Source: Prochlorococcus sp. AG-402-M15 (lineage in GTDB: Bacteria > Cyanobacteriota > Cyanobacteriia > PCC-6307 > Cyanobiaceae). From it: a stretch of 64,000 bases of DNA. Shown piece by piece: positions 18,651 to 27,194 of this stretch (its first letter is position 1; the number at the start of each line of letters is the position of its first letter). Location of the stretch: assembly GCA_003216615.1 (NCBI GenBank), contig QCIP01000003.1, positions 112,949-176,948 on the forward strand. Reading direction: 5' to 3'. Position numbers and translations under genes: made by a program. The notes beneath the pieces were generated by a model. It had not been told where the DNA came from. It saw nothing but the letters and a program-made list of their open reading frames with translations, and made no database searches.

Positions 18651-18973
18651 TAAGAGAATATTTGAAGAAGATATTATATGTAATTTAAAATAGGATTTTT
18701 TAAAATAGCAAATTATTGCCAATTAAAAATATATAGGGATTGTTTCTGAAAACAATATTTTGGATAGGATTAATTTTCTTAACTTTATTTGACTCATTGT
18801 TTATTGCAAATTTATTTTTTGGAATTGGTTAATAGTCAATAATAAATAAATTTTCATCTAAGAGATTATTTAAGATTAATTAAATTTATAAGTTTGAGAA
18901 CAAAAAATAATTAAAGGGTTGATTTTTTTTCAGAATTCGTTTCTCTAAAGATATATTACTTTTGGTACTAATC

Positions 18974-19087
18974 ATGGTCATGCCCCAATCTACCTTGGAA
19001 AGCTTATTATTTTTTTTGATACTATCTCTTTTTGCAACTTACATTGTTAATTTAAAGTATTCTTCAAAATTAAAAATACAGAAATAG
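18974..19087 (+). CDS. Possible single-helix membrane protein (37 aa)
   Basis: MVMPQSTLESLLFFLILSL opens one transmembrane helix, then a short basic tail (KYSSKLKIQK). It resembles the many one-helix mini-proteins of this region. No function is assignable. Confidence 0.35.
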   Translation: MVMPQSTLESLLFFLILSLFATYIVNLKYSSKLKIQK

Positions 19088-19434
19088 ATTTTTAATGTTT
19101 GTCTGAACTTGATTTATTTACTTGCATCACTCCAAGTCTATTTGCATAACCAACTCAAAAAAGTAAGAGTAAGTATATTCTCAAATAAATAAAGTATTCC
19201 TAATAATGGGTTTTAAATATTCGCGATAATTGTAGACATAATAAATATTATTAACCCTGAAACAACCAAATCCTTAATAGGTAAATGGTTTATATTAATT
19301 GAACTTATCATTTGATAATTGTATATTAAATATAAAAAAATTATAAAACCAAATTGTGTGATATTTACTTATTGGTTTTTGCTATCTATGCAAAATTTTA
19401 AAATAAGATGTTGATATGCATTAAATTATTTAAT
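19088..19434. other. Gene-free stretch with a possible decayed 3' end
   Basis: No intact gene is seen. On the minus strand 19092-19150 reads ...GYANRLGVMQVNKSSSDKH then stop, preceded by an in-frame TGA. It looks like the surviving C-terminus of an older protein gene. The rest is AT-rich and featureless. Confidence 0.3.
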
Positions 19435-19572
19435 ATGTACCAACTAAAAATTTCTGATTATTTTGGAATTAAAAACATTTTATACATGAGAATGGTTAAT
19501 TTATATCATTTAGAGATTCGAAAAAAGGATATAGTTTCTAAAGTTTCTTTTGAAGTAATTGGAAAACTTTAG
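19435..19572 (+). CDS. Doubtful short frame (45 aa)
   Basis: ATG-started frame of 45 residues with no recognisable features. Listed only because the surrounding 700 bp otherwise hold no gene. It may be chance. Confidence 0.15.
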   Translation: MYQLKISDYFGIKNILYMRMVNLYHLEIRKKDIVSKVSFEVIGKL

Positions 19573-19772
19573 TTATTATGAATATCTGAATTCAATTTCA
19601 TTTCATCCACCAGTGATGATAATAACTACATTAATTTTCTTTTATATTAGAAGAAAAATGTTATTGAAGGGTGAAAAGCATTAGTAATTTATTTGATACA
19701 TGTATTTTTTTAAAAGTCGAAAATTAAATAAAGGAAGCAACTTAAGAAAATAATTACATATATAGATTCCAT

Positions 19773-20138
19773 TTAACTAATCGTTGTAATAGAACTACTT
19801 AATCCATAAGTGAGAAATATAAAACTTGCAAATGTTACCCCAATCATTACTGTTGTATAGAGTTTATTTAATGTGAAATTATTACTTGATGAAAAATCGG
19901 CCAGAACTAAATTTTTAATTGAATATTTATCCCTACTTTTGAAATTTTTACTGTTAACCAAGCTGCCTAAAATAGGTTCTGTTGAGATATTTATTTCTTG
20001 ATTGATAAATGAATTTAAACCTTTATCTTCATTGAAGAATTTTGGGAACATATAAGTATGCCACAATGCTATTACTGCCACCCAAAAAACAACGCTTACT
20101 CCTGCAATTCCAAAAATTAAAAATTTGAAAGTTTCCAT
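19773..20138 (-). CDS. Two-helix membrane protein (121 aa)
   Basis: N-terminal transmembrane helix (FLIFGIAGVSVVFWVAVIAL), a soluble loop of about 60 residues, and a C-terminal helix (TVMIGVTFASFIFLTYGL). The loop is polar and has no catalytic motif. It stands alone on the minus strand. Not recognised. Confidence 0.6.
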   Translation of the reverse strand: METFKFLIFGIAGVSVVFWVAVIALWHTYMFPKFFNEDKGLNSFINQEINISTEPILGSLVNSKNFKSRDKYSIKNLVLADFSSSNNFTLNKLYTTVMIGVTFASFIFLTYGLSSSITTIS

Positions 20139-20363
20139 ATTTTTTTTAATTTTAATTATAATTAAATCTACATCAAACTAAATATTAAAATATTTTCATT
20201 TAAAAAATATACTTTAAAAAAATCAATTAATCATAATTAATTGTGATTAATGATTAAAGATAATGTTATTTACTGTTTTTGTATAAATATAAGTTAATGC
20301 TTTAATAAAATATCAATTTAAAAGGTGCACAATAATTAGCAAATTTATTATTACTTTTTAGAA

Positions 20364-20660
20364 ATGGATTTTAGAGTCTTACTTGTTATTACACCAATAA
20401 TATTTTCATGGATATTTACAGTTTTTTGGTTAGGCAGATGGGATGTATTTAGATTAACACCTCTAGGACTACCCAAGAAGGGAGTTGCTCCTTTCAAAAA
20501 CTATCAAGTATGGGAAGATTCTGCACTAATTCCTGATACTGGTAGACCATCAGAAGGTTACCCAGTATTTACTGTAAGAACGGCAGCTGTAAACGCTTTA
20601 GGAATTCCGACTGTTTTCTTCCTAGGAGCTATTTTGGCAATGCAGTTCAAGTCTTATTAA
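20364..20660 (+). CDS. Conserved-looking membrane protein, possibly photosystem-associated
   Basis: 98 residues: an N-terminal helix ([20 protein letters not shown]), a loop [19 protein letters not shown] ... [19 protein letters not shown], and a C-terminal helix ([18 protein letters not shown]). The compact two-helix form suggests a thylakoid protein near a photosystem, but I cannot name the family. A shorter paralogue of its N-terminal half follows at 20673. Confidence 0.65.
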   Translation: MDFRVLLVITPIIFSWIFTVFWLGRWDVFRLTPLGLPKKGVAPFKNYQVWEDSALIPDTGRPSEGYPVFTVRTAAVNALGIPTVFFLGAILAMQFKSY

Positions 20661-20672
20661 TTAGTTAATTTG

Positions 20673-20858
20673 ATGGATATAAGATTCTTTATTGTAGGAG
20701 CCCCCTTCTTCATTGCCTTTTTCTATACCTTATTTTGGCTCAGAAAATGGGGTGCTTTTAACTTATCTAATGATAATTTGCCAAAAAAAATGACTTTGAA
20801 AAATGAATCAATAAATCAGAGTTATATTTTAGAAAATATCTTTATAACAAAAAATTAA
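20673..20858 (+). CDS. Short paralogue of the preceding membrane protein
   Basis: 61 residues: MDIRFFIVGAPFFIAFFYTL then FWLRKWGAFNL matches the N-terminal half of the 20364 protein (compare [11 protein letters not shown]). The second half is replaced by a polar tail (LPKKMTLKNESINQ). The ATG lies 12 bp after the upstream stop. It is either a truncated duplicate or a specialised short form. Confidence 0.55.
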   Translation: MDIRFFIVGAPFFIAFFYTLFWLRKWGAFNLSNDNLPKKMTLKNESINQSYILENIFITKN

Positions 20859-20891
20859 TTTAAATTTATCTATTTTATTTACTTAATTGCC

Positions 20892-20987
20892 ATGATTCCA
20901 ATAGAACAGTATTTATTTTTTGCAGTTTCTCTTTATGCTTTTTTCCATCTCTCAATAAGCTTAGTAAGTGCAATAATTAGCTTTTAA
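20892..20987 (+). CDS. Single-helix mini-protein (31 aa)
   Basis: MIPIEQYLFFAVSLYAFFHL then SISLVSAIISF: one transmembrane helix of the size and composition of low-molecular-mass photosystem subunits. It follows two putative photosystem-associated genes on the same strand. Unassigned. Confidence 0.4.
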   Translation: MIPIEQYLFFAVSLYAFFHLSISLVSAIISF

Positions 20988-21141
20988 TAAATAATAATTA
21001 AATAAAATATTAAACACTTATTTGTATAAAATTAATCTTTCTAAATCAAGAAAATCATTATATAAATATAGAAGTAGATATTAGGGCAATCTACTAGCCG
21101 CTAGCTTTGATAAGTACGGTTTGTAATGAGAACCTCCCTTT

Positions 21142-21180
21142 AACCTCATTTTCTTTTTCGCAATCTTAGAAAATGAGGTT
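21142..21180 (+). other. Long hairpin in intergenic DNA
   Basis: AACCTCATTTTCT (21142-21154) pairs perfectly with AGAAAATGAGGTT (21168-21180), a 13-bp stem with a 13-base loop. It is not followed by a T-run, so it is not a standard terminator. It may be an RNA-processing or small RNA element. Confidence 0.45.
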
Positions 21181-21318
21181 TAAACATTTTAGAAAAAAAA
21201 TATAAAGTTAAAATTCGGTATTAAAAATTAACTCTTTTAATTAAAAAATTATCCATGCTTTTGTATATTATTTACTTTTAAAAAAATAGTTTTTTATTTA
21301 TAAAGAATATGTAGATGT

Positions 21319-21420
21319 TTGGCGAATCTGCAACGGTTTACAATCCGTCTTTATGAACCTAGCCAACGAAAATATTCTTAACTACCTTTTAGTTATTTTA
21401 GTAGTTAGGAATATTTTTAT
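21319..21420 (+). ncRNA. Candidate structured small RNA
   Basis: A closing stem TTGGC / GCCAA (21319-21323 with 21362-21366) encloses an inner hairpin ACGG / CCGT (21333-21336 with 21345-21348). It is followed directly by a strong terminator, AATATTCTTAACTAC / GTAGTTAGGAATATT (21371-21385 with 21401-21415), and a T-rich run. An AT-rich promoter-like stretch precedes it. No open frame covers it. Confidence 0.5.
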
Positions 21421-21425
21421 TTTTA
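21371..21425 (+). terminator. Rho-independent terminator (15-bp stem)
   Basis: Perfect 15-bp inverted repeat with a 15-base loop, followed by TTTATTTTTATTT. It ends the candidate RNA at 21319 before the 137-residue membrane protein gene. Confidence 0.75.
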
Positions 21426-21468
21426 TTTAAATTTAAATTTTTATAGTTTTACTTTTTGGTTAAAAAGA

Positions 21469-21882
21469 ATGATTAATAAACAAGAAAAAAAATATTCTTT
21501 AGAAAATATTTATAAAGATTTAGAATCTGGAATGCCTGAGAATAAATCTATAAAAGAGTATGCCCTGCCTAATGCAAGGCAATGGTTAGGAGGGAGATTT
21601 GTTGCTTTATGGGTCTTACCTATTTACTTTTTAAGAAAAATTGCAAGTTTTTATAACTCATCCTCCTTTGTTAAACCATATGTGACTTCTGAAAATGGAC
21701 CATCTTATAAGAAACCAGAAACTTTATTTACCTCTTTGCAGGACGTGTTTAATGGTAAGGATCATTTAAGATTTTTTGATCATAGATTTATTGGTATTTG
21801 GGTTTTGCCAATTGCCTTAACTGGGATAGTTTTTGAAATCCTACTAATAGCTCCTACTAACAACACTTCACCTTTTAATTAA
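21469..21882 (+). CDS. Membrane protein with two hydrophobic segments (137 aa)
   Basis: An amphipathic start (KKYSLENIYKDLESGMPENK), a hydrophobic segment with RFVALWVLPIYFLRKIA, a polar middle, and a second segment RFIGIWVLPIALTGIVFEIL. The two segments share the word R-F-[VI]-[AG]-[LI]-W-V-L-P-I, so the protein appears to have arisen by internal duplication of about 70 residues. Not recognised. Confidence 0.6.
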   Translation: MINKQEKKYSLENIYKDLESGMPENKSIKEYALPNARQWLGGRFVALWVLPIYFLRKIASFYNSSSFVKPYVTSENGPSYKKPETLFTSLQDVFNGKDHLRFFDHRFIGIWVLPIALTGIVFEILLIAPTNNTSPFN

Positions 21883-22086
21883 TTAAGTGTTTCTAAAATC
21901 TATTCTTTGATTTTTTTGGAGACCTAAAATTATATTGCTATTTCTTTAAAAGTTCCATTGAAACTTACTTAAAAGATCGAGATTAAATTTAGTATCATAA
22001 AGTTATTGTGGTTTCAAAATTAGATGATTTTAATAATTGAGAATGTTTGACATGCCTTTTAGAATAAAAAATATTACTAATTTTTT

Positions 22087-22362
22087 ATGTCTAGCAAAAT
22101 AAAAAAAGTAATTTCTTTAAAGATTGAAAGTACATTTGAAGAATGGGGAAAAATTTTTTATAGTAAAGAAGCAGATATAAGACATTCTGAATTTAATATT
22201 AAGCCACTTTTTAGAGGATTCAGTAAAGATTATCCTAAAAAAGTTATTTTCATACATCAGGCTCCAGAGGCAAATATTCAAAAGTTTGTTCAAGCAAATA
22301 GTGAATGGATTAAAAGTCACAAAGTTGATTTCTCAACCATGCAAGAATCATCTTGGATATGA
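22087..22362 (+). CDS. DUF3764-like protein
   Basis: 91 residues: TFEEWGKIFYSKEADIRHSEF, NIKPLFRGFSKDYPKKVIFI, then a C-terminal SHKVDFSTMQESSWI. The overall plan (a TFE.. start, a central GFS strand, a helical tail) matches the DUF3764 family represented at 17411. The next gene starts inside its last codons. Confidence 0.65.
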   Translation: MSSKIKKVISLKIESTFEEWGKIFYSKEADIRHSEFNIKPLFRGFSKDYPKKVIFIHQAPEANIQKFVQANSEWIKSHKVDFSTMQESSWI

Positions 22363-22589
22363 ATTATTTTAGGATTGCTAAAACTATTATAATTTTTTCA
22401 TCATTATCGTACTTATGCGTAACTTTTTTGCGAAATTATAATTCTCCAGAAAATATAGAAAAAAGATGTATGCTTAAATTTGAGAAAGATTTTAAAATCC
22501 CTTTAGAAACTCCTCGTGAAGAATGGGTTCTAATTTTAGATTTAGCTGATAATAATTATTTAAAATGCATGGGTATACCTCAGTATTAA
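22359..22589 (+). CDS. Small membrane-anchored protein (76 aa)
   Basis: Starts at ATG 22359, overlapping the previous stop in an ATGA junction. One transmembrane helix (AKTIIIFSSLSYLCVTFL), then a polar domain with three Cys. The end lies 2 bp before the DUF2839 gene. Probably one operon of three genes. Unknown. Confidence 0.55.
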   Translation: MNYFRIAKTIIIFSSLSYLCVTFLRNYNSPENIEKRCMLKFEKDFKIPLETPREEWVLILDLADNNYLKCMGIPQY

Positions 22590-22591
22590 TT

Positions 22592-22807
22592 ATGGGAGAA
22601 GCAAAGAGAAGAAAAAATTTAGGAATACCTCCTAGAGAAAAAACAGAAGATATAAATTTACCTCAACTCGATAAAAAAGCAATACAACAAAAAGTTAGGT
22701 CTATACTATATAAATATCCAGTAATACCTTTTCTTTTTTATGGAGCTGCCATAGTGATCCTTATAGGAGGGTTATTTTTTGTTTTTAAATCCTTTAAGAT
22801 TGCATAA
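22592..22807 (+). CDS. DUF2839 family membrane protein
   Basis: 71 residues from ATG 22592: MGEAKRRKNLGIPPREK is the signature start of the cyanobacterial DUF2839 family, followed by a single C-terminal transmembrane helix (FLFYGAAIVILIGGLFFVF). A second member is at 24697. Function unknown. Confidence 0.8.
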   Translation: MGEAKRRKNLGIPPREKTEDINLPQLDKKAIQQKVRSILYKYPVIPFLFYGAAIVILIGGLFFVFKSFKIA

Positions 22808-23014
22808 TTATAAGGATTGCTTATTTTAATAATAATTTTTTTATTGATTTAAATTATTTATGGTTCTTTGGAATCATTTATTAATAAATTTTAAAGGATA
22901 ATAAAATGCACAAAAACAAGTATTCAATGAATGATTAACAAAAAATATATAAGAATTATTTACGATTGACATCATCTTATATTGTTGTAATTTTAGATCA
23001 ACTTAAAATTTTTT

Positions 23015-23149
23015 ATGAAAAAAATAAATAAAAAATATTCTGAAGTAATGCGTCAAGCTGATAATGCAGTTGGAAGAAAAGAAGTAGTCAGTTTATTAAA
23101 AAAAGCTGCAATGATCATGTCAAAATCAGATGAAAACTTAGCTGCTTAA
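23015..23149 (+). CDS. Small helical protein (44 aa)
   Basis: 44 residues with MRQADNAVGRKEVVSLLKKA and MIMSKSDENLAA; a coherent amphipathic helical protein. It reads as protein-coding, but the family is not recognised. Confidence 0.45.
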   Translation: MKKINKKYSEVMRQADNAVGRKEVVSLLKKAAMIMSKSDENLAA

Positions 23150-23213
23150 ATTAGAAAACTATTTTATTAGAATATATAAAACACCATAAAGAATAATAGA
23201 GGAACACGTAGCC

Positions 23214-23366
23214 ATGAAAATAAATTTCAATATCATTCCTGAGCTTAACCATCTTAAAAATCTTATTTTTTTATTAACTACTCTTGGCAAAGTTTTACAT
23301 ATCTCTTATTTAAAACTTATCAAGATAATAAAAGTTGTAAATGATCGATTCATCTTTCTAAAATAA
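23214..23366 (+). CDS. Possible small protein (50 aa)
   Basis: ATG preceded by GAGGAACACGTAGCC, a plausible ribosome site. A hydrophobic middle (LKNLIFLLTTLGKVLHISYL) and a basic end. Weak evidence. Confidence 0.3.
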   Translation: MKINFNIIPELNHLKNLIFLLTTLGKVLHISYLKLIKIIKVVNDRFIFLK

Positions 23367-23516
23367 GCATAAAGCAGTTTTAAAAAAATAAGTTTTATAA
23401 ATAGACGGTTTTTAATTTAATCCTAATTTCTTGTCTGAAATAAATTTTTAAGTAATTAATACCTTGTATTCTGCAAATTTTTCAAGCAAGATTTAGAAAC
23501 ATTAGATTTCTCAATA

Positions 23517-23792
23517 ATGATTGAAAATTTCAAAGATAACCGTGAAGAATTTATAGATTATGATTCCGAATTGTTACTTAAAATTCTAAATAAGACCTTT
23601 ATTGAAATCAAGAAAATTGATGATAAGGAACTATTTGTAGATGAAAATTGGAAAATTAGTTCAAAAAATATGAATAATAAAATTCCATCAGAGAATTCAA
23701 ACTTGAAAAAGATATTATCAGAAATTTTTCCAGATAAAAAAATATTGATTCAGGATAATAATGATGGTTCTCAAACAATTTTCTTATCATAA
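23517..23792 (+). CDS. Hypothetical acidic protein (91 aa)
   Basis: A soluble, acidic and lysine-rich protein: EEFIDYDSELLLKILNKTFIE, LKKILSEIFPDKKILIQDNN and a DGSQTIFLS end. No recognisable motif. It stands alone between two 100-200 bp spacers. Confidence 0.5.
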   Translation: MIENFKDNREEFIDYDSELLLKILNKTFIEIKKIDDKELFVDENWKISSKNMNNKIPSENSNLKKILSEIFPDKKILIQDNNDGSQTIFLS

Positions 23793-23997
23793 GATAATCA
23801 ATAATAAAAATTCTTTTTCAAATTTATTGAGTATTTATTGTTTGCAAAAGAATTATTAGAAATTACTTTCACGCAATTTTTAGGTAATTTATTTCCCTGA
23901 TCCTCGATTATTAAAAAACACAATTTTGATGCTTTTTACTATTGCATTAAAATATATAAATGGCAAATTTAATTAAGAAATTAAAAGGTAAATAACA

Positions 23998-24288
23998 TTG
24001 TTTAAAGAGAAATCTAAACAATTTAAAGTTTCACCTAATAAATCAAAGTTAGATAAAATCTTATGGTTTATAGAAAATTATTTGCCCCAAAAGAAAGATA
24101 GAGGTGTTCGAAAAAAAGTATTTATTAATAATATAGAGCTTGAAACTATTAAACAATTCTCAAAATTAGCTTCTCAACGTTCTAAAACATTATTCCCAGC
24201 CAAAAAAGATATGACATTATCTTTTACCTTTGGTAATTGGGCCTTACCTTACCTGAAATTGCTTAAGAAAATAGGAATAGCTAAATAA
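23998..24288 (+). CDS. Hypothetical basic protein (96 aa)
   Basis: TTG start at 23998. The protein is very basic (KSKQFKVSPNKSKLDK, KKDRGVRKKVFINN) and ends with TFGNWALPYLKLLKKIGIAK. It could bind nucleic acid, but no domain is recognised. Confidence 0.5.
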   Translation: MFKEKSKQFKVSPNKSKLDKILWFIENYLPQKKDRGVRKKVFINNIELETIKQFSKLASQRSKTLFPAKKDMTLSFTFGNWALPYLKLLKKIGIAK

Positions 24289-24444
24289 GAAAATTTTGAG
24301 AGACTAGCTTAAGAATTTTTACACCTAATAATAATTTGATGCAGATTAGTAAATTTTACTTATTTTTTTTCTGAATTTAAGTAGGACTACTTACTTTACA
24401 TAAAAAATACAATTGCTAAGTTTAAAATAAGAGATCTATTCATT

Positions 24445-24591
24445 ATGTTTCTAAATTATCTGCCTAGTGAGATGGTTGAAGTTGTTGGTTTAACAATGAT
24501 TTTTTCATTTCTAGTTGGAACTATATTAATTTTGTTATTTACATCAGATCAGGCAAATACAAAGAATCTATATTTAAAGAAGGCTAAATAA
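24445..24591 (+). CDS. Single-helix membrane protein (48 aa)
   Basis: MFLNYLPSEMVEVVGLTMIF opens a transmembrane helix through LVGTILILLFTSD, with a basic tail. Typical of the small membrane proteins of this region; unassigned. Confidence 0.45.
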   Translation: MFLNYLPSEMVEVVGLTMIFSFLVGTILILLFTSDQANTKNLYLKKAK

Positions 24592-24696
24592 ATTTTTAAA
24601 AATTTATCATTATTAAGAGATCTATTTTGTAAATAAAATTAACTCGCATGTTTAGAACTTAATTTTTAATATTGATATATAAATAAATTTAAGATT

Positions 24697-24897
24697 ATGG
24701 GTGAAGCTAAAAGAAGAGAGGAATTAGGATTGCCATCTAGACAAAAAATAGTTGAATCAAATAAATCTTATAGATATCTTTCATGGCTTCCAATTACCAA
24801 ATCAAGAATTAAGAAATATCCTTATATGGGTGTAGCAACAATGGCCCTGGGAGCGATAATTTTCTTAGTCAGTGGCGGAGTAAATAGTATTAATTGA
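24697..24897 (+). CDS. DUF2839 family membrane protein, second copy
   Basis: 66 residues: MGEAKRREELGLPSRQK start, a basic linker and one C-terminal helix (YMGVATMALGAIIFLVSGG). Paralogue of the 22592 gene. Function unknown. Confidence 0.8.
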   Translation: MGEAKRREELGLPSRQKIVESNKSYRYLSWLPITKSRIKKYPYMGVATMALGAIIFLVSGGVNSIN

Positions 24898-24926
24898 GTG
24901 GATTTTTGGCCTGGCTTATAATATAT

Positions 24927-25187
24927 TTAAGGGTTTTTTTGTAACAGTCTAATGCCAGATATTACAGAGATTATTGATGCTATACCAAGAAATATCGAGT
25001 ATAAAGGTTGCATATTAATAATTCCAAAATTACCTGTATGCAATTTGATTAACCAAAAAGCATCTACTCCTAATGGTTGAAGAATGCTATAAATAGTCCC
25101 AGATACAATAGTAATTAGTAAAGGGATTGCTGAAATTGCAGTTATTTTTCTGTGAATTTTTCTTTTGTTGGTTTTTAATTTTTCCAT
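24927..25187 (-). CDS. PepSY-associated-type membrane protein
   Basis: 86 residues, three hydrophobic segments. RKIHRKITAISAIPLLITIVSGTIY resembles the first helix of PepSY_TM-type proteins, and WLIKLHTGNFGIINMQPLY carries the conserved LHTG. Many such proteins belong to metal or heme-associated membrane modules. It starts right after the stop of the DUF3721 gene (25188), so the pair is translationally linked. Confidence 0.6.
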   Translation of the reverse strand: MEKLKTNKRKIHRKITAISAIPLLITIVSGTIYSILQPLGVDAFWLIKLHTGNFGIINMQPLYSIFLGIASIISVISGIRLLQKNP

Positions 25188-25451
25188 CTATTTCCTCAAA
25201 TAAATATGTAATTCTTTTTCGTTTTTGCATGGCATCCATTTATCTTTATTCTTATGTATTCCTACGCAACCAAGTTCTAAAGATCTATTTTTAGCATCTT
25301 CTTCAAAAAGAAATGTACCCCTCATATGTGCATGCGAATAAGTATTGAAATTTATAGATAAGAAAAATAAAAAAATTAAAAATTTAAAATTTCTAAGAAC
25401 AATACGCATTATTTTAAATTTAGTATTTGTATTAAGGGGAGATTTCATCAA
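25188..25451 (-). CDS. DUF3721 domain exported protein
   Basis: Signal-like helix (FKFLIFLFFLSINFNTYSHA), then a short domain with LELGCVGIHKNKDKWMPCKNEKEL; the pattern LGC.G.H......WMPC..E is the DUF3721 signature in marine cyanobacteria. The two Cys may form a disulfide or bind metal. A start at 25409 (MRIVLRNF) is as likely as 25451. Operon with the PepSY-type gene downstream. Confidence 0.65.
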   Translation of the reverse strand: MMKSPLNTNTKFKIMRIVLRNFKFLIFLFFLSINFNTYSHAHMRGTFLFEEDAKNRSLELGCVGIHKNKDKWMPCKNEKELHIYLRK

Positions 25452-25532
25452 ATATTTTATTAAATGCCATAGTAATTACGACCATTAATTTTGAATATTT
25501 AAACAAACAATAATTGAAAATTTATTAAATCG

Positions 25533-25985
25533 CTATTTAATCAAAATCAAGAAACTCATAATTGACATTAAATGATTTTCGATAAAACTAATAATACCCA
25601 AAGGAGTTTTTGCATATTCACCGATACATGCACAATTTAATTTTAATTTATCCAAATAAACAGCCTTAAATACTGAAATCATTCCAGAAATTCCTAAAAT
25701 TAGGGCAATAAAAATAATTAAAGTGTGGGGATAAGAATTAATAAAACTCATTCCAATTAATAATTCGCAAAAAGGATAAATATATATCCAGCTTTCAAAT
25801 TGTCAAGATATTAAATCATATTTCTTATAAATTGTTCCAAAAGCTTCAATATCCATAAGCTTTAGCATCGCTAAAAGACAAATTGATATCCCCATAAAAA
25901 TTTGGAAACTTTTAAGCAATGTAATAGTTATTAGAAATGAAGTACCAAATACTGCAATTAAGGGGATTAATGAATTGATCTTCAT
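25533..25985 (-). pseudogene. MauE/DoxX-like redox membrane protein, interrupted by one in-frame stop
   Basis: Two frames, 25803-25985 and 25533-25751, are one continuous frame with a single TGA at 25803-25805 followed by 17 sense codons (QFESWIYIYPFCELLIG). Joined, they give a four-helix protein of about 150 residues containing LKLMDIEAFGTIYKKYDL and LDKLKLNCACIGEYAKTPLG. The CxC in that loop is typical of MauE-like proteins that shuttle electrons to thiol-disulfide enzymes. One CGA-to-TGA change would explain it; it may be a real nonsense mutation or a sequence error. Confidence 0.65.
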
Positions 25986-26217
25986 TTTAAACTTCTAAGG
26001 ATAGAGTCACAAATACTAGATGGATTTGCTTGTTTAACTATTTTTAGTCTTTTGATAATTTTGTTTCGATCTATTTGATGTTTTAAATATTTAATACATA
26101 GATTCTTTTCCTGATATACCTTTGCTATTGGAGCAATCTTTAAAGCAATAGCAAAAGTACCAATAACTAAAAGAATGTTTGTAGCTAGTCGAATGTTTGT
26201 CGAAAATTTGATCTCAT
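25982..26217 (-). pseudogene. Small membrane protein with probable 1-base deletion
   Basis: An ATG at 26217 reads MRSNFRQTFD then TAG. A long open frame in another register continues to 25982 and encodes RLATNILLVIGTFAIALKIA and a basic tail. Adding one T in the T-run at 26203-26206 fuses them into a 78-residue single-helix protein (MRSNFSTNIRLATNILLVIG...). The end overlaps the start of the MauE-like gene by ATGA, so the gene order is intact but the frame is broken. Confidence 0.55.
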
Positions 26218-26330
26218 TCGTATTCTTTATTTATGTCTATAATTTCCCTTAAATATATATCTTTTAGCTCGTCATTATACCCATTTTCTTTTGCAAATTT
26301 CTCAAATTCTTTCAACTCTTTTTCTGTCAT
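26214..26330 (-). CDS. Small helical protein (38 aa)
   Basis: MTEKELKEFEKFAKENGYND then ELKDIYLREIIDINKEYE. The stop overlaps the next ATG (ATGA) and the start overlaps the upstream stop (TAATG), so it sits inside a tightly coupled operon. Its GYNDEL...YLREII pattern resembles the 49297 and 49439 proteins. Confidence 0.5.
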   Translation of the reverse strand: MTEKELKEFEKFAKENGYNDELKDIYLREIIDINKEYE

Positions 26331-26473
26331 TAATCAGATTTGGATATATTATTTTTCATATCTTCAATTTGGTTGATTAATTCATCTAACCATTCTGTAT
26401 TATTTTCGGATTTTTTCTGAAAATATGTGATATTTGGTTGATTGATTTCTAGTGTCTCATAATCTCCACTCAT
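26330..26473 (-). CDS. Small acidic protein (47 aa), first gene of a coupled operon
   Basis: MSGDYETLEINQPNITYFQK start and a helical end (WLDELINQIEDMKNNISKSD). It begins the minus-strand operon that continues through 26214, the frameshifted membrane protein and the MauE-like pseudogene, all joined by 1-4 bp overlaps. Unknown function. Confidence 0.5.
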   Translation of the reverse strand: MSGDYETLEINQPNITYFQKKSENNTEWLDELINQIEDMKNNISKSD

Positions 26474-26619
26474 AAATTTCCTCTAAATTTATACTCTGCA
26501 TAATTTATCTAGATAAATTATGCCCATCAATAGGCTCTAATACTTATTTATCATTTGCCATGGGTAACAAGTTACTTTTTTTAATAGTATAAATATCAAG
26601 GAATTTATCTCCCAAAAAT

Positions 26620-26724
26620 ATGGCAACTAATGAAGAACTAGAAAAAAGAATTGAGACTTTAGAAAAAGAAGTACAACACCTAAAAGCTATTCTGCAGTAT
26701 CAAATGAGAAATAAGAAAAAGTGA
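26620..26724 (+). CDS. Tiny coiled-coil protein (34 aa)
   Basis: MATNEELEKRIETLEKEVQHL then KAILQYQMRNKKK: regular heptads (L, I, L, V, L, I spacing) indicate a two-stranded coiled coil over almost the full length. Confidence 0.45.
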   Translation: MATNEELEKRIETLEKEVQHLKAILQYQMRNKKK

Positions 26725-26909
26725 TCAATTCTTATTGCATGGCAATTACTTTTGGTTAGATAAGCATTTCCCCTTGTTGGTTTTGGATTCCTAATGTCAA
26801 AGCTAAATATTAAAAATTAGTCCATAACTATGAACTTTTAAAAAAAAAATAATTTTAGTCATTGATATTTAGTAAAAATTTGTTTTTATATATTTAAAAG
26901 TATTTAAGT

Positions 26910-27026
26910 ATGATTAATTCAATAGTTATTACGATATTAGTATTAGGTTGTTTAGTTGCTTACAAAAGAAGCAAAAGAAAGAAAAGGAGGTTTCATGCAC
27001 CACCTACAAATCAGCTTCCTAGTTAA
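26910..27026 (+). CDS. Single-helix membrane protein (38 aa)
   Basis: MINSIVITILVLGCLVAYKR opens one helix, then a very basic stretch (SKRKKRRFHAPP). A common form in picocyanobacterial accessory DNA. Convergent with the gene at 27030. Confidence 0.4.
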   Translation: MINSIVITILVLGCLVAYKRSKRKKRRFHAPPTNQLPS

Positions 27027-27029
27027 ATA

Positions 27030-27143
27030 TTAAATTCCGTCTTCGTCTTCTCCAAAAGGATTGTATCTAATATCCCAAATGAGAACTACTGCTATAGATA
27101 AAAGCAATAGACCAAAAATAACTTTATAAGGTGGAAATATCAT
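27030..27143 (-). CDS. Single-helix membrane protein (37 aa)
   Basis: MIFPPYKVIFGLLLLSIAVV continues to LIWDIRYNPFGEDEDGI: one transmembrane helix and an acidic tail. The regular design suggests a real gene; unassigned. Confidence 0.45.
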   Translation of the reverse strand: MIFPPYKVIFGLLLLSIAVVLIWDIRYNPFGEDEDGI

Positions 27144-27194
27144 AAATGCAATCTAACAATTATCTATCAGATTTGCTTATAAAAATTTTATAGG

